Source: Clostridiaceae bacterium (lineage in GTDB: Bacteria > Bacillota > Clostridia > Peptostreptococcales > Peptostreptococcaceae). Taken from it: 37,337 bases of DNA. Below the pieces are notes generated by a model. It ran no database searches. It was not told where the DNA came from and saw nothing but the letters and a program-made list of their open reading frames with translations. The position numbers were made by a program, and so were the translations under genes. Below are positions 1-8,531 of the stretch, piece after piece. The stretch is from contig CABIVQ010000033.1 in NCBI GenBank assembly GCA_902362365.1, forward strand, positions 1-37,337, in the 5' to 3' direction. Position 1 is the stretch's first letter. Each line of letters begins with the position of its first letter.

Positions 1-83
1 TCGCAAGTGTCTTGGATATAAGACACCTGCAGAGGTATTTGATGCAACATGAATATAAAGTGTTGCACTTATATTGACAATCT
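1..83 (+). mobile_element. Right end of an IS30-family insertion sequence (transposase tail plus terminal repeat)
   Basis: Bases 2-52 read RKCLGYKTPAEVFDAT and then stop, without a break from the window edge. The string R-K-C-L-G-Y-K-T-P-x-E-V-F is the characteristic C-terminus of IS30-family transposases. Just after the stop, at about 60-83, lies a TGTTGCACTT...TTGACAATCT segment, which resembles the outer inverted repeat of IS30 elements in Firmicutes. The rest of the element lies upstream of the window, so the left repeat, target duplication and integrity of the transposase cannot be judged. The family call rests on the remembered C-terminal motif and is fairly firm; the exact end of the element is inferred. 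Confidence 0.75.
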
Positions 84-433
84 ATCTTATAAATTTAATT
101 ATGAATATAGATAATATAGGTCTGAAATACAATAAAAAGGCTACAAAAGTTTAGTAATAGTAAACATAAGCAAAATTAATGTAAACACAAGATTAGAAAT
201 ACTAAACTTATTCTAAATTAATATAAACTTATTTGAAATAAAAATTAAGATGATATTGAAAAATACAGGTTTAATAGGGATGCCTAAAAATAAAAATAAA
301 ATGTCAAAATAGGGTTGAAATTTATTGTTAAAATAAATATAATGTAAAAGTAAGTTTAATAATACTGAATTATCAAGATAGAAATAGTAAGTTTTTATTA
401 TGAAAAAGTAAGAAAACTAAAAAAGGAGGTGTA
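84..433. other. AT-rich intergenic leader between the IS end and speA
   Basis: About 350 bases with no credible reading frame. The stretch is extremely A-rich. Apart from the promoter at 315-343 I see no riboswitch-like or hairpin-rich element in it. The leader from the predicted transcription start to the speA start codon is about 85 nt and looks unstructured. Confidence 0.5.
315..343 (+). promoter_or_regulatory. Sigma-A-type promoter for the spermidine operon
   Basis: A TTGAAA hexamer (315-320) and a perfect TATAAT (338-343) are separated by exactly 17 bases. This is the best promoter match upstream of speA and predicts a start near 350, giving an 85 nt leader. It lies outside the upstream IS element, so the operon does not appear to depend on an IS promoter. 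Confidence 0.6.
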
Positions 434-1921
434 ATGTTGAGGTATTTAGAGGGGAATCTTGATATTTTATCTACTTCAGAACATGAACAAATACCATTAC
501 TTCAAGGCCTAGAAGAATATTGCAAAAAAGATATTGCATCTTTTGATGTTCCAGGACATGTAAAAGACCAAGGAGTAGAATTACTAAATAATTATTTTGG
601 AAAAAGATTAATGAGAATGGACATAAATTCATCACCACAAATGGATAATGTATCAAATCCAAAGGGAATTATAAAAGAATCTGAACAATTATTAGCAAAT
701 GCATACAAGGCTGATAATGCTTTTTTTTTGACCAATGGAACTACTCAAGGAATTCATGTAATGATTTTAAGTGTTTTAAATCCAGGTGATAAAATTATTT
801 TGCCTAGAAATGTACATAAATCGGCTATAAATGCTCTTATACTTTCAGGCGGAATACCTATATACATTCAGCCTGAGTATAATAATGAGTTGGGAATAAG
901 TCTAAATTTGAGCCTAGAAAAGGTAAGAAAAGCATTAGATGAAAATGATGATGTAAAAGCATTGTTTTTGCTTAATCCAACATACTATGGAGCTTGCGCT
1001 GAGTTAAAAGAGATAGTAAGGCTATGTCATGATAGAAACGTACTTGTTCTTGTTGATGAGGCTCACGGAGCACATTTTCCATTTTATGAGGATTTACCTC
1101 CTTCTGCGATGGAATGCAATGCAGATATGTCAGCAGTTAGTCTTCATAAAACAGGGGGAGCATTGACTCAAGCTTCAGCACTTTTAGTAAACAATAAAAA
1201 TATTGATGATAAAAAGGTTCTTCAATATATAAATATGTTACAGTCTACATCTGCATCATACTTACTTATGGCAAGCTTAGATGGAGCAAGATCTAATTTA
1301 ATGTTAAATGGAGAAGGACAGCTATCAAAGGCTTTAAATCTAGCTAGATACGCGAAAAGAAAGATAAACAAAATAAAAGGAATAAAAGTAATATCCAATG
1401 AACTGTTAGAAAGTGAAGGAGTATCTTTTATTGATGAGACAAAGCTTTGTATAAATGTAAAGGAATTAAACTTAACAGGATTTGAAGTTTATAATTTATT
1501 ATATAAAGATTTCAATGTACAAGTTGAATTAGGAGATATGTACAATATACTAGCTCTTATTTCAATAGGAACAATTAAGTCAGATGTTGATAAGCTAATA
1601 AAATCTCTTAATATAATATCAAATATGAATAGTAAAAATGTCTTGATAGATAGTATTAAAATAAAACCAGTATTGCCGAGAGTAAAGCTTAGTCCAAGAG
1701 AAGCATTTTACTCTAAAAAAGAAAGTAAATTATTAAAAGATTGTATAGGTAAAGTTTCTGCTGAGTCTATTATGGCATATCCACCGGGTATACCTATAAT
1801 ATCTCCTGGGGAAATAATAACAGAAGAAATAATTGATTATATTAATTTACTAAAAAATAGTAAGGCATATTTAACTGACATGAAGGATAAAACTCTTAAC
1901 ACTATATTAGTAGTAATATAG
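434..1921 (+). CDS. speA: PLP-dependent arginine decarboxylase (Orn/Lys/Arg decarboxylase family)
   Basis: Fold-type I decarboxylase of 495 residues, the size of the Bacillus SpeA/YaaO group. The PLP-binding site is visible as SLHKTGGALTQAS with the Schiff-base lysine at residue 239. It is preceded by DEAHGAHFPF, which contains the cofactor-contacting Asp and His. The C-terminal third has the family's AYPPGIPIISPGE motif. An AAAGGAGGT ribosome site lies 4 bases before the ATG. Arginine rather than lysine as substrate is inferred from the operon: speD, speE and agmatinase speB follow, so agmatine is the expected product. It is the first gene of the transcript starting near 350 and is cytoplasmic. 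Lysine or ornithine decarboxylase activity cannot be excluded from sequence. Confidence 0.9.
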   Translation: MLRYLEGNLDILSTSEHEQIPLLQGLEEYCKKDIASFDVPGHVKDQGVELLNNYFGKRLMRMDINSSPQMDNVSNPKGIIKESEQLLANAYKADNAFFLTNGTTQGIHVMILSVLNPGDKIILPRNVHKSAINALILSGGIPIYIQPEYNNELGISLNLSLEKVRKALDENDDVKALFLLNPTYYGACAELKEIVRLCHDRNVLVLVDEAHGAHFPFYEDLPPSAMECNADMSAVSLHKTGGALTQASALLVNNKNIDDKKVLQYINMLQSTSASYLLMASLDGARSNLMLNGEGQLSKALNLARYAKRKINKIKGIKVISNELLESEGVSFIDETKLCINVKELNLTGFEVYNLLYKDFNVQVELGDMYNILALISIGTIKSDVDKLIKSLNIISNMNSKNVLIDSIKIKPVLPRVKLSPREAFYSKKESKLLKDCIGKVSAESIMAYPPGIPIISPGEIITEEIIDYINLLKNSKAYLTDMKDKTLNTILVVI

Positions 1922-1956
1922 AAACCTTAAAATTGAATAGAAAGAAGGTAATATTT

Positions 1957-2370
1957 ATGAAGTTTGAAACATTGGGAAGACATATCTTAGTGGAATATTA
2001 CAACTGTAATGAGAACGTACTAAAAGATCCTAAACTTATAGAAAAGTTTATGAATGAATCAGCTTTAAATGCTAAAGCAACTATAGTAGATTCAGTATTC
2101 CATCATTTTAATCCATGGGGAGTTTCTGGAGCAATAATAATTGCAGAATCTCATTTAACAATACATACTTGGCCAGAATATGGATATGCATCAGCAGATT
2201 TCTTTACATGTGGCAATATAGATCCTTGGAAGAGCTTTGAGTTACTAGAGGAGCTATTGCAAGCAGAAAGAAGTGAATCAACTGAAATACCAAGAGGTTT
2301 AACAACTAAAATACAAAAATTTGCAAAAAAAGATTTAGGTAATATTACTCATAAGCCAGAAGCTATATAA
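1957..2370 (+). CDS. speD: S-adenosylmethionine decarboxylase proenzyme (SpeD/SpeH type)
   Basis: Pyruvoyl enzyme that makes decarboxylated SAM, the aminopropyl donor for spermidine synthase. At 137 residues it is the short prokaryotic class 1B form. Self-cleavage is expected at Glu64-Ser65 in AESHLTIHTWPEYGY, with Ser65 becoming the pyruvoyl group. His70 and Cys85 (FFTCG) fit the known processing and catalytic residues. I place the start at the ATG at 1957, preceded by AAGAAGG at good spacing; a TTG at 1933 would add eight residues not typical of the family. It lies 35 bases after speA. Identity is firm. Confidence 0.93.
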   Translation: MKFETLGRHILVEYYNCNENVLKDPKLIEKFMNESALNAKATIVDSVFHHFNPWGVSGAIIIAESHLTIHTWPEYGYASADFFTCGNIDPWKSFELLEELLQAERSESTEIPRGLTTKIQKFAKKDLGNITHKPEAI

Positions 2371-2568
2371 ATAACATGTACCTAAATTAAAATAAAAAAT
2401 ATAAATAAATAAAAATAAATTTGGACTATTATTATAACATAGATAAGAAAAACATTCAAATTACATAATTTTATAAAGTTAAATGAATGTATGAATATAT
2501 ATAAAAATAAATATGATAAATAAAATAAATATAAAAAATAGATAAATAAAAAAATTTGGAGGCAGAGT

Positions 2569-3420
2569 ATGGAGCTTTGGTATACAGAAGAATGGACGGA
2601 GGATGTACGTTTTTCAATAAAAGTTGACAAGCATTTATTTAGTGATAAGTCAGAATTTCAAAGAGTAGACGTATTTGAAAGCAAGGAATTTGGAAAAATT
2701 TTGACTTTAGATGGACTTATGATGGTAAATTATAAGGATGAATTTATATATCATGATATGATTGTTCATGTTCCTATGGCTACTAATGTGAATATAAAAA
2801 ATGTATTAGTTATAGGTGGTGGAGATGGAGGAACAGTTAGAGAACTGACTAGATATCCTCAAATAGAAAATATAGATATGGTTGAAATAGATAAAATGGT
2901 AGTAGATGTATCAAGAGAGTTTATAGATATATGCGCTTGTAAATTAGATGACGAAAGAGTTAATCTTTATTATGAAGATGGGGTAGCTTTTGTTAAAAAT
3001 TCTAAAGATAAGACTTATGATTTAATCATTGTTGATTCAACTGATCCGATTGGTCCAGGAGAAGGATTATTTTCATTAGATTTTTATAATGATTGCTATA
3101 GAATACTAACTGCTGAAGGGATACTTGTTAATCAAAATGAAAGTCCATATTTTGATTTTAATGCAAAGGAAATGAAAAGAGCAAATTCTAAAATATCTGA
3201 TATATTTGAAATAGCTAGAGTTTATCAAGCTCATATACCAACATATCCATCTGGTCACTGGTTATTTGGATTTGCTTCTAAAAAGTTAGATCCACTAAAA
3301 GATCAAAATATAGAAGAATGGGAAAAATTAAATCTAATAACTAAATATTATAATAGTGACATACACAAAGGTGCATTTATGTTACCACAGTATGTAAAGG
3401 ATATGATAAATGCTAAATAA
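2569..3420 (+). CDS. speE: Spermidine synthase (putrescine aminopropyltransferase)
   Basis: Transfers the aminopropyl group from decarboxylated SAM to putrescine. The 283 residues start with the short N-terminal beta domain (ELWYTEEWTEDVRFS), followed by the Rossmann-like domain with VLVIGGGDGGTVRE (SAM-analogue site) and the catalytic aspartate in IIVDSTDPIGPGEGLF. The ribosome site TTGGAGG precedes the ATG. A 198-base AT-rich gap separates it from speD and may hold an internal promoter or processing site, though none is convincing. Its last 11 bases overlap speB (ATGCTAAATAA), implying translational coupling with agmatinase, the producer of its putrescine substrate. Confidence 0.95.
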   Translation: MELWYTEEWTEDVRFSIKVDKHLFSDKSEFQRVDVFESKEFGKILTLDGLMMVNYKDEFIYHDMIVHVPMATNVNIKNVLVIGGGDGGTVRELTRYPQIENIDMVEIDKMVVDVSREFIDICACKLDDERVNLYYEDGVAFVKNSKDKTYDLIIVDSTDPIGPGEGLFSLDFYNDCYRILTAEGILVNQNESPYFDFNAKEMKRANSKISDIFEIARVYQAHIPTYPSGHWLFGFASKKLDPLKDQNIEEWEKLNLITKYYNSDIHKGAFMLPQYVKDMINAK

Positions 3421-4291
3421 ATTTTCGAATATAAGCACATTTATGGAAATGAGTAATCCTTATGAAGAATCAGATGTAGTAGTATTTGGGGTTGGATTTG
3501 ATGGAACGACTTCTAATAGACCAGGAACAAGATTTGCAAGTAGTTCTATGAGAATAGAATTTTATGGACTTGAAACATATAGTCCTAAACTGAATTTAGA
3601 CTTAGAAGATTATAAGATTTGTGATATTGGTGACTTAGAGTTAAGTATAGGGAATACTGATTTAGTATTAGATGAGATATATGAGGGGACTAGAAATATT
3701 GTAAAAGATAATAAAATCCCTTTTATGATAGGGGGAGAGCATTTAGTTACATTGCCGGCGTTTAAAGCTGTTTATGAAAAATATAAAGATATATATGTAC
3801 TTCACTTTGATGCGCACGCAGATTTAAGAGAAGAATACAATAATAATAAAAATTCTCACGCAACTGTTATAAAAAGAATTTGGGATCTAGTGGGGGATAA
3901 TAGAATATACCAATTTGGCATAAGATCGGGGACAAAAGAAGAATTTAATTTCGCTTTAAAAGAAAATCATACATATATGGAAGTTTCAACAATAGATACT
4001 TTTGAAGAAATTTTAAGAAGTTTAAATAAAAAGAATATATATTTAACTATAGATTTAGATGTATTAGATCCATCGATATTTCCAGGAACAGGGACACCAG
4101 AACCTGGAGGTGTAACGTATGATGAATTTGAAAAGATATTTAAAATTTTGAAAGATTCAGATATAAACTTAGTCGGTTGTGATATAGTTGAATTAAGCCC
4201 AGATTATGATAATACGAATGTATCAACAATAACAGCATGTAAGATCTTAAGAGAGCTTGCTCTAGTAGCAGCCAATAATTATAATAAATAA
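3410..4291 (+). CDS. speB: Agmatinase (ureohydrolase)
   Basis: Hydrolyses agmatine to putrescine and urea. The 293 residues contain the binuclear Mn2+ ligands of the arginase superfamily: GGEH, HFDAHADLREEY and TIDLDVLDPS, with the GTGTPEPGG loop following. The start overlaps the end of speE by 11 bases with no separate strong ribosome site, so coupled translation is likely. Together with speA it supplies putrescine through agmatine rather than ornithine; no ornithine decarboxylase or carbamoylputrescine route is seen here. Agmatinase rather than arginase or formiminoglutamase is chosen from the operon. Confidence 0.93.
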   Translation: MLNKFSNISTFMEMSNPYEESDVVVFGVGFDGTTSNRPGTRFASSSMRIEFYGLETYSPKLNLDLEDYKICDIGDLELSIGNTDLVLDEIYEGTRNIVKDNKIPFMIGGEHLVTLPAFKAVYEKYKDIYVLHFDAHADLREEYNNNKNSHATVIKRIWDLVGDNRIYQFGIRSGTKEEFNFALKENHTYMEVSTIDTFEEILRSLNKKNIYLTIDLDVLDPSIFPGTGTPEPGGVTYDEFEKIFKILKDSDINLVGCDIVELSPDYDNTNVSTITACKILRELALVAANNYNK

Positions 4292-4309
4292 ACTTAGGAG
4301 GAAAATAAA

Positions 4310-5512
4310 ATGGCAAGACATTTATTTACATCAGAATCAGTAACTGAAGGTCATCCAGATAAAATATGTGATCAAATATCAGATGCAATTTTAGATGCAT
4401 TACTAGAAAATGATAGTGAATCGAGGGTAGCTTGTGAAACTACAGTAACAACAGGACTTGTACTTGTGGCAGGGGAAATAAGTACAAAAGCTTATGTAGA
4501 TATACCAAAGTTAGTAAGAGAAACAGTAAGGGAAATTGGATATGATAGGGCAAAATATGGATTTGACTGTGATACTTGTTCAGTTATAACTTCAATAGAT
4601 GAACAATCTGGGGATATTGCCATGGGAGTTGATGAAGCTTTAGAAAATAGAGATGGAGAGCAAATCGAAGATGAAATAGAAAAAGTAGGTGCTGGAGATC
4701 AAGGAATAATGTTTGGTTTTGCATGTAATGAAACTGAAGAGTTAATGCCGCTTCCAATTTCTTTAGCTCATAAATTAGCAAGAAGATTAACTGAAGTTAG
4801 AAAATCTGGATTATTAGACTACTTAAGACCAGATGGAAAAACTCAAGTAACAGTAGAGTATGAAGGAAATACTCCTATAAGAGTACACACTGTTCTAATA
4901 TCTACTCAACATGGAGAAGAAGTAAGTAATGAAGCAATAAGAGAAGATTTAATAAATCATGTAATAAAAGAAGTTATACCAGCTGAGTTACTAGACGAAG
5001 AAACTATGATATATATAAATCCAACTGGAAGATTTGTTATAGGTGGACCACAAGGTGATACTGGTCTTACAGGAAGAAAGATAATAATAGATACTTATGG
5101 AGGATACTCAAGACACGGAGGAGGAGCATTTTCAGGAAAAGATCCTACAAAGGTTGATAGATCAGCTGCATATGCTGCAAGATATGTTGCTAAAAATATA
5201 GTTGCAGCAGGACTTGCTAGTAAGTGTGAAATAGAACTTGCATATGCAATAGGTGTTGCAAGACCATTATCAATATTTATAGATACTTTTGGTACTGGTA
5301 AAGTTAGTGAAGAAAGACTAGTTGAATTAGTTAATAATAACTTTGACTTAAGACCTGGAGCTATAATTAGAGATTTAGGGCTTAGAAAGCCTATATATAA
5401 AAATGTAGCGGCTTACGGTCATTTTGGTAGAACTGATTTAGATTTACCATGGGAGAGAACAGATAAAGCTGAAATGTTAAAAAAAGAAGCTTTAGAATTT
5501 ATAATGGCTTAA
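4310..5512 (+). CDS. metK: S-adenosylmethionine synthetase (methionine adenosyltransferase)
   Basis: Makes SAM from methionine and ATP. The 400-residue length is typical. Signature motifs are all present: [13 protein letters not shown] at the N-terminus, [10 protein letters not shown] (ATP/methionine site), [14 protein letters not shown] and the P-loop-like [19 protein letters not shown]. It starts 18 bases after speB behind TTAGGAGG and has no obvious promoter of its own, so it probably shares the spe transcript. I see no SAM riboswitch before it. The context ties SAM production to the decarboxylase SpeD. It is followed by a strong terminator. Confidence 0.97.
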   Translation: MARHLFTSESVTEGHPDKICDQISDAILDALLENDSESRVACETTVTTGLVLVAGEISTKAYVDIPKLVRETVREIGYDRAKYGFDCDTCSVITSIDEQSGDIAMGVDEALENRDGEQIEDEIEKVGAGDQGIMFGFACNETEELMPLPISLAHKLARRLTEVRKSGLLDYLRPDGKTQVTVEYEGNTPIRVHTVLISTQHGEEVSNEAIREDLINHVIKEVIPAELLDEETMIYINPTGRFVIGGPQGDTGLTGRKIIIDTYGGYSRHGGGAFSGKDPTKVDRSAAYAARYVAKNIVAAGLASKCEIELAYAIGVARPLSIFIDTFGTGKVSEERLVELVNNNFDLRPGAIIRDLGLRKPIYKNVAAYGHFGRTDLDLPWERTDKAEMLKKEALEFIMA

Positions 5513-5528
5513 CATATAGAGGAATAAG

Positions 5529-5592
5529 AAATACCCCTTTTAAGTAATAGTGGAAATAAACCCCATGATATTATTTAAAGGGGGTATTTTTA
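5529..5592 (+). terminator. Rho-independent terminator of the spe-metK operon
   Basis: AAATACCCC (5529-5537) pairs with GGGGTATTTTT (5580-5590), with additional AT pairing inside the loop and a T-rich run at the 3' side. It closes the operon 17 bases after the metK stop codon. Confidence 0.75.
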
Positions 5593-5623
5593 TTTAAATA
5601 TACCTCATTTTTAATAATTTATA

Positions 5624-5682
5624 TTTAACAGTTTTTTCTAGATTTTAACAAAATTAACCAGGTTCTTACCGCTATTTAATAT
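5624..5682 (+). promoter_or_regulatory. Candidate promoter with TTAACA-like direct repeats upstream of the ABC importer operon
   Basis: TTTAACA occurs at 5624 and 5644, TTAACC at 5654 and CTTACC at 5665. A TAATAT at 5677 could be the -10, 17 bases after TTAACC. Repeated TT(A/C)ACA units at roughly 11-base spacing are the hallmark of PhoP boxes in Bacillus; here the spacing is 20, 10 and 11, so the match is loose. The idea is attractive because the operon encodes phosphohydrolases, but AT-rich sequence produces such motifs by chance. Confidence 0.25.
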
Positions 5683-5764
5683 AAAGTTAATACATAAATA
5701 TTAATATAAACATGCGAATAAGAAATGAATAAAAAATATTTATATAAATGATGGAGGAAGAGTA

Positions 5765-6874
5765 ATGCTTAGGAGAAAAAATATTATAAAAAAAATAGTG
5801 GGTGTATTAGCTTTATCAATGGTTATAACAACATATGTTACTGGATGTCAAAGTAGTAAATCAGGCGAAAATGAAATTGATACTTCGAGTTTAACGATAC
5901 AAGAAATAGAAGAAAAAGCAAAAGAGGAGGGTAAGTTAGCATCATTAGGTATGCCAGATACTTGGGCAAACTGGGTTGAAACATGGGAAGATATAGAATC
6001 TAAATATGGCATAAAACATAATAATACAGACATGTCTAGTGCAGAAGAAGTTGCAAAATTTGATGCGGAAAAAAATAATGCAACTGCAGATATAGGAGAT
6101 GTAGGGATTTCATTTGGACCAATAGCTGAAAATAAAGGAGTTACAATGGCATATAAAACTTCATATTGGGATGAAATTCCAGACTGGGCAAAGGATGATG
6201 ATGGTGACTGGATAGTAGGATATACAGGTACTATAGCTATTATAACAGATAAAACAAAGGTAGATAAAGCTCCACAAACTTGGGAAGATTTAAAAAATGG
6301 AAACTACAAAGTTTGCGTAGGTGATGTAACTAAAGCTACCCAAGCACAGAATGCAGTATTATCAGCAGCCTATGCTTTTGGTGGAGATGAATCAAATCTA
6401 CAGCCAGGAATAGATTTTTTTGCAGAGTTAGCTAAGAATGGTCGTATATCATCAATATCAGATGCAAAACCTGCTAACTTAGAAAAAGGGGAAATAGAAG
6501 TAGCATTTTTATGGGATTTTAATGCTTTAAATTATGCTGATCAGATAGATAGAGATAGATTTGAAATAACAATTTTAGATGAAGCCTCTGTAATGAGTGG
6601 TTATGCAACAATAATTAATAGATATGGTAAAAACCCTCATGCAGCAATGTTAGCTCGTGAATACATATTATCAGATGAAGGACAAGAAAATCTAGCAAAG
6701 GGGTATGCTCGTCCTATTCGTAATGTTGAGTTATCAGAAGATGTAAAATCGAAATTATTAGATGATTCAGAGTATAAGAATGTAATAACAATATCTGATT
6801 ATGAAGCTTGGGAAAAATCAGCAGCAGAATTACCACAAAAATGGCAACAAGAGGTGTTAGTACATGTTAAATAA
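5765..6874 (+). CDS. ABC transporter extracellular solute-binding lipoprotein
   Basis: A 369-residue type II periplasmic-binding-like protein of the iron/thiamine/aminoethylphosphonate/polyamine group. It has a lipoprotein signal: a basic start, a hydrophobic stretch and the lipobox VTGC with the acylated Cys at about residue 28. The mature protein has the bilobal layout (TADIGDVGIS, YTGTIAIITDK, ATQAQNAVLSAAYAFGG). A GGAGG site lies 6 bases before the ATG. It is the first gene of an operon with two permeases, an ATPase and two hydrolases, and its last 11 bases overlap the ancestral start of the next gene. Substrate is not readable; an organophosphorus compound is inferred from the hydrolases, and polyamines remain possible given the upstream operon. 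Confidence 0.85.
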   Translation: MLRRKNIIKKIVGVLALSMVITTYVTGCQSSKSGENEIDTSSLTIQEIEEKAKEEGKLASLGMPDTWANWVETWEDIESKYGIKHNNTDMSSAEEVAKFDAEKNNATADIGDVGISFGPIAENKGVTMAYKTSYWDEIPDWAKDDDGDWIVGYTGTIAIITDKTKVDKAPQTWEDLKNGNYKVCVGDVTKATQAQNAVLSAAYAFGGDESNLQPGIDFFAELAKNGRISSISDAKPANLEKGEIEVAFLWDFNALNYADQIDRDRFEITILDEASVMSGYATIINRYGKNPHAAMLAREYILSDEGQENLAKGYARPIRNVELSEDVKSKLLDDSEYKNVITISDYEAWEKSAAELPQKWQQEVLVHVK

Positions 6875-7670
6875 ATTAGTTTTAATTGTTTTAGATGGGC
6901 TTTGCTACGATGTAGCAAAGTCTTAAATGGGATTTTTATCTCATTTAGTTGAAAAAAGGATAGGAAATTTATACAAGGTTAAGTCAGAGCTGCCAAGCAT
7001 GTCAAGACCACTGTACGAAACTATTTTAACAGGAGTTCCACCATATAAAAGTAAAATTGTGAATAACGGTATAAGTAGATTATCTAATCATAAAAGTATT
7101 TTTAATTTAGTAAAAGAAAATGGAGGTATATCTTGTGCAGCTGCTTATCATTGGATAAGTGAATTATATAATAAGGCACCTTTTGACTATTTATATGACT
7201 GTTATCAAGAGGATAAAAGTAAATCAATACAATATGGCAGATTTTATTTTGATGATACTTATCCAGATAGTCATTTATTTATTGACGGAGAGATTCTTAG
7301 AAAAAAGCATAATCCACATTTTTTATATATACATCCTATGGGAATCGATGATATAGGACATAAGTTTGGAAAAAACTCTAAAGAATATAGAAGTAAGGTC
7401 ATACAAGTGGATGTTATACTTTCAAACTTTATACCAATGTGGCTAGAAGAAGGTTATGAAGTAGTTGTAAGCAGTGATCATGGAATGAATGAAGATGGAA
7501 ATCATTGTGGAATTAGTGATGATGAAAGAATTGTACCTTTTTACTATTTTGGAACAAGTGATATTAACTTAAAGATAGATGAAGTTATAAATCAAACTCA
7601 AGTGGCACCTATTTTATGTAGGTTAATAGGGATTGAAAAATCATCAGATATGGAAGTATGTATATACTAG
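6864..7670 (+). pseudogene. Alkaline-phosphatase-superfamily hydrolase, interrupted by an in-frame TAA at codon 21
   Basis: Reading from the ATG at 6864, which overlaps the end of the binding-protein gene, gives MLNKLVLIVLDGLCYDVAKS, then TAA at 6924-6926, then an open frame to 7670 starting at ATG 6927. The frame is the same on both sides, so one nonsense codon splits an otherwise intact gene of 268 sense codons. Asp11 in VLDG is the first metal ligand of the phosphodiesterase/phosphonoacetate-hydrolase branch. The probable Ser nucleophile (SMSRP...ILTG), GIDDIGHKFG and SSDHGMNEDGNH all lie after the stop. Restart at 6927 would give 247 residues without Asp11 and without a ribosome site, so the product is probably inactive. 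A sequencing error is possible. Confidence 0.8.
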
Positions 7671-7682
7671 GAGGAAATATTA

Positions 7683-8531
7683 ATGAAGGAAAAGTATGAA
7701 AAAAGGCTGGCTTTATTAGGTTTAATGCCTTTTATAGTATTAGTAGTAGCATTTTTATTTGGTCCACTACTTACTATGATAATTATGAGTATTCAAAAAA
7801 CTGGTGGAGGAGGATTTTCTCTAGAACAGTATAAAGAAATATTTACAAATCTATTTTATATTCAATCATTTAAAAATAGCATTACCTTGTCATTAGTAGC
7901 AAGTATTATTTCAATTATAATCTGTTCCATTACAGCGTATTTTATAACTAAGTTATCACAAAAAACACAAGATATGGTACTTAACTTATCTAATTTAACT
8001 AATAATTTTTCAGGTGTACCTTTAGCTTTTGCATTTATGATAATGCTTGGAAATAGCGGTGTATTTATAATACTAGCAAAGAAGTTTGGTGTTGAGATAT
8101 TAATGAATTTTAATTTATATTCATGGGCGGGATTATTACTAATGTATGTATACTTCCAAATACCATTAGGAGTAATGCTATTATTCCCAACACTACAAGG
8201 TATAAAAGAAGAGTTAAAACAAGCAGCGTTCTTACTTGGAGCTAGTAGTTTTGAATTCTGGAGATATGTTGGATTACCGATAATACTTCCTGGAATAGTA
8301 GGTGTTTTCAGTATTTTATTTGCAAATGCTATGGGAGCATACGCAAGTGCATATGCATTAGTAGGAAGTAACTATAATTTACTTACAGTTCAAATAGGTG
8401 GACTTATATCTGGTGATATATTTTCAAGGACAGAACTTGCAAGTGCAATAGCTGTAGTTTTAGCTATAATCTTAATACTTGCATTGCTACTTAATGATTT
8501 TATGATGAAGAAAGTAAGGAGAGGTATATAA
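7683..8531 (+). CDS. ABC transporter permease (first of two)
   Basis: Inner-membrane permease of 282 residues with about six transmembrane helices. The cytoplasmic EAA loop that contacts the ATPase is recognisable in KEELKQAAFLLGASSFEFWRYVGLPIILPG. It resembles the PotB/PhnU-type permeases of the binding-protein family upstream. Ribosome site AGGAGG is 7 bases before the ATG. The stop codon overlaps the start of the second permease (TAATG at 8529-8533), indicating coupled translation and a heterodimeric channel. Confidence 0.88.
   Translation: MKEKYEKRLALLGLMPFIVLVVAFLFGPLLTMIIMSIQKTGGGGFSLEQYKEIFTNLFYIQSFKNSITLSLVASIISIIICSITAYFITKLSQKTQDMVLNLSNLTNNFSGVPLAFAFMIMLGNSGVFIILAKKFGVEILMNFNLYSWAGLLLMYVYFQIPLGVMLLFPTLQGIKEELKQAAFLLGASSFEFWRYVGLPIILPGIVGVFSILFANAMGAYASAYALVGSNYNLLTVQIGGLISGDIFSRTELASAIAVVLAIILILALLLNDFMMKKVRRGI

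Noticed and set aside
2382..2630. 82-codon minus-strand frame of Tyr/Phe/Leu/Ile
   Set aside because: It arises from AT-only sequence and covers the speE start; low-complexity artefact.
5513..5764. SAM riboswitch near metK or the importer operon
   Set aside because: No S-box-like conserved segments; the only structure is the terminator at 5529-5592.
6924..6926. Selenocysteine or pyrrolysine recoding at the internal stop
   Set aside because: The codon is TAA, whereas those systems use TGA or TAG; the same applies to 31949-31951.
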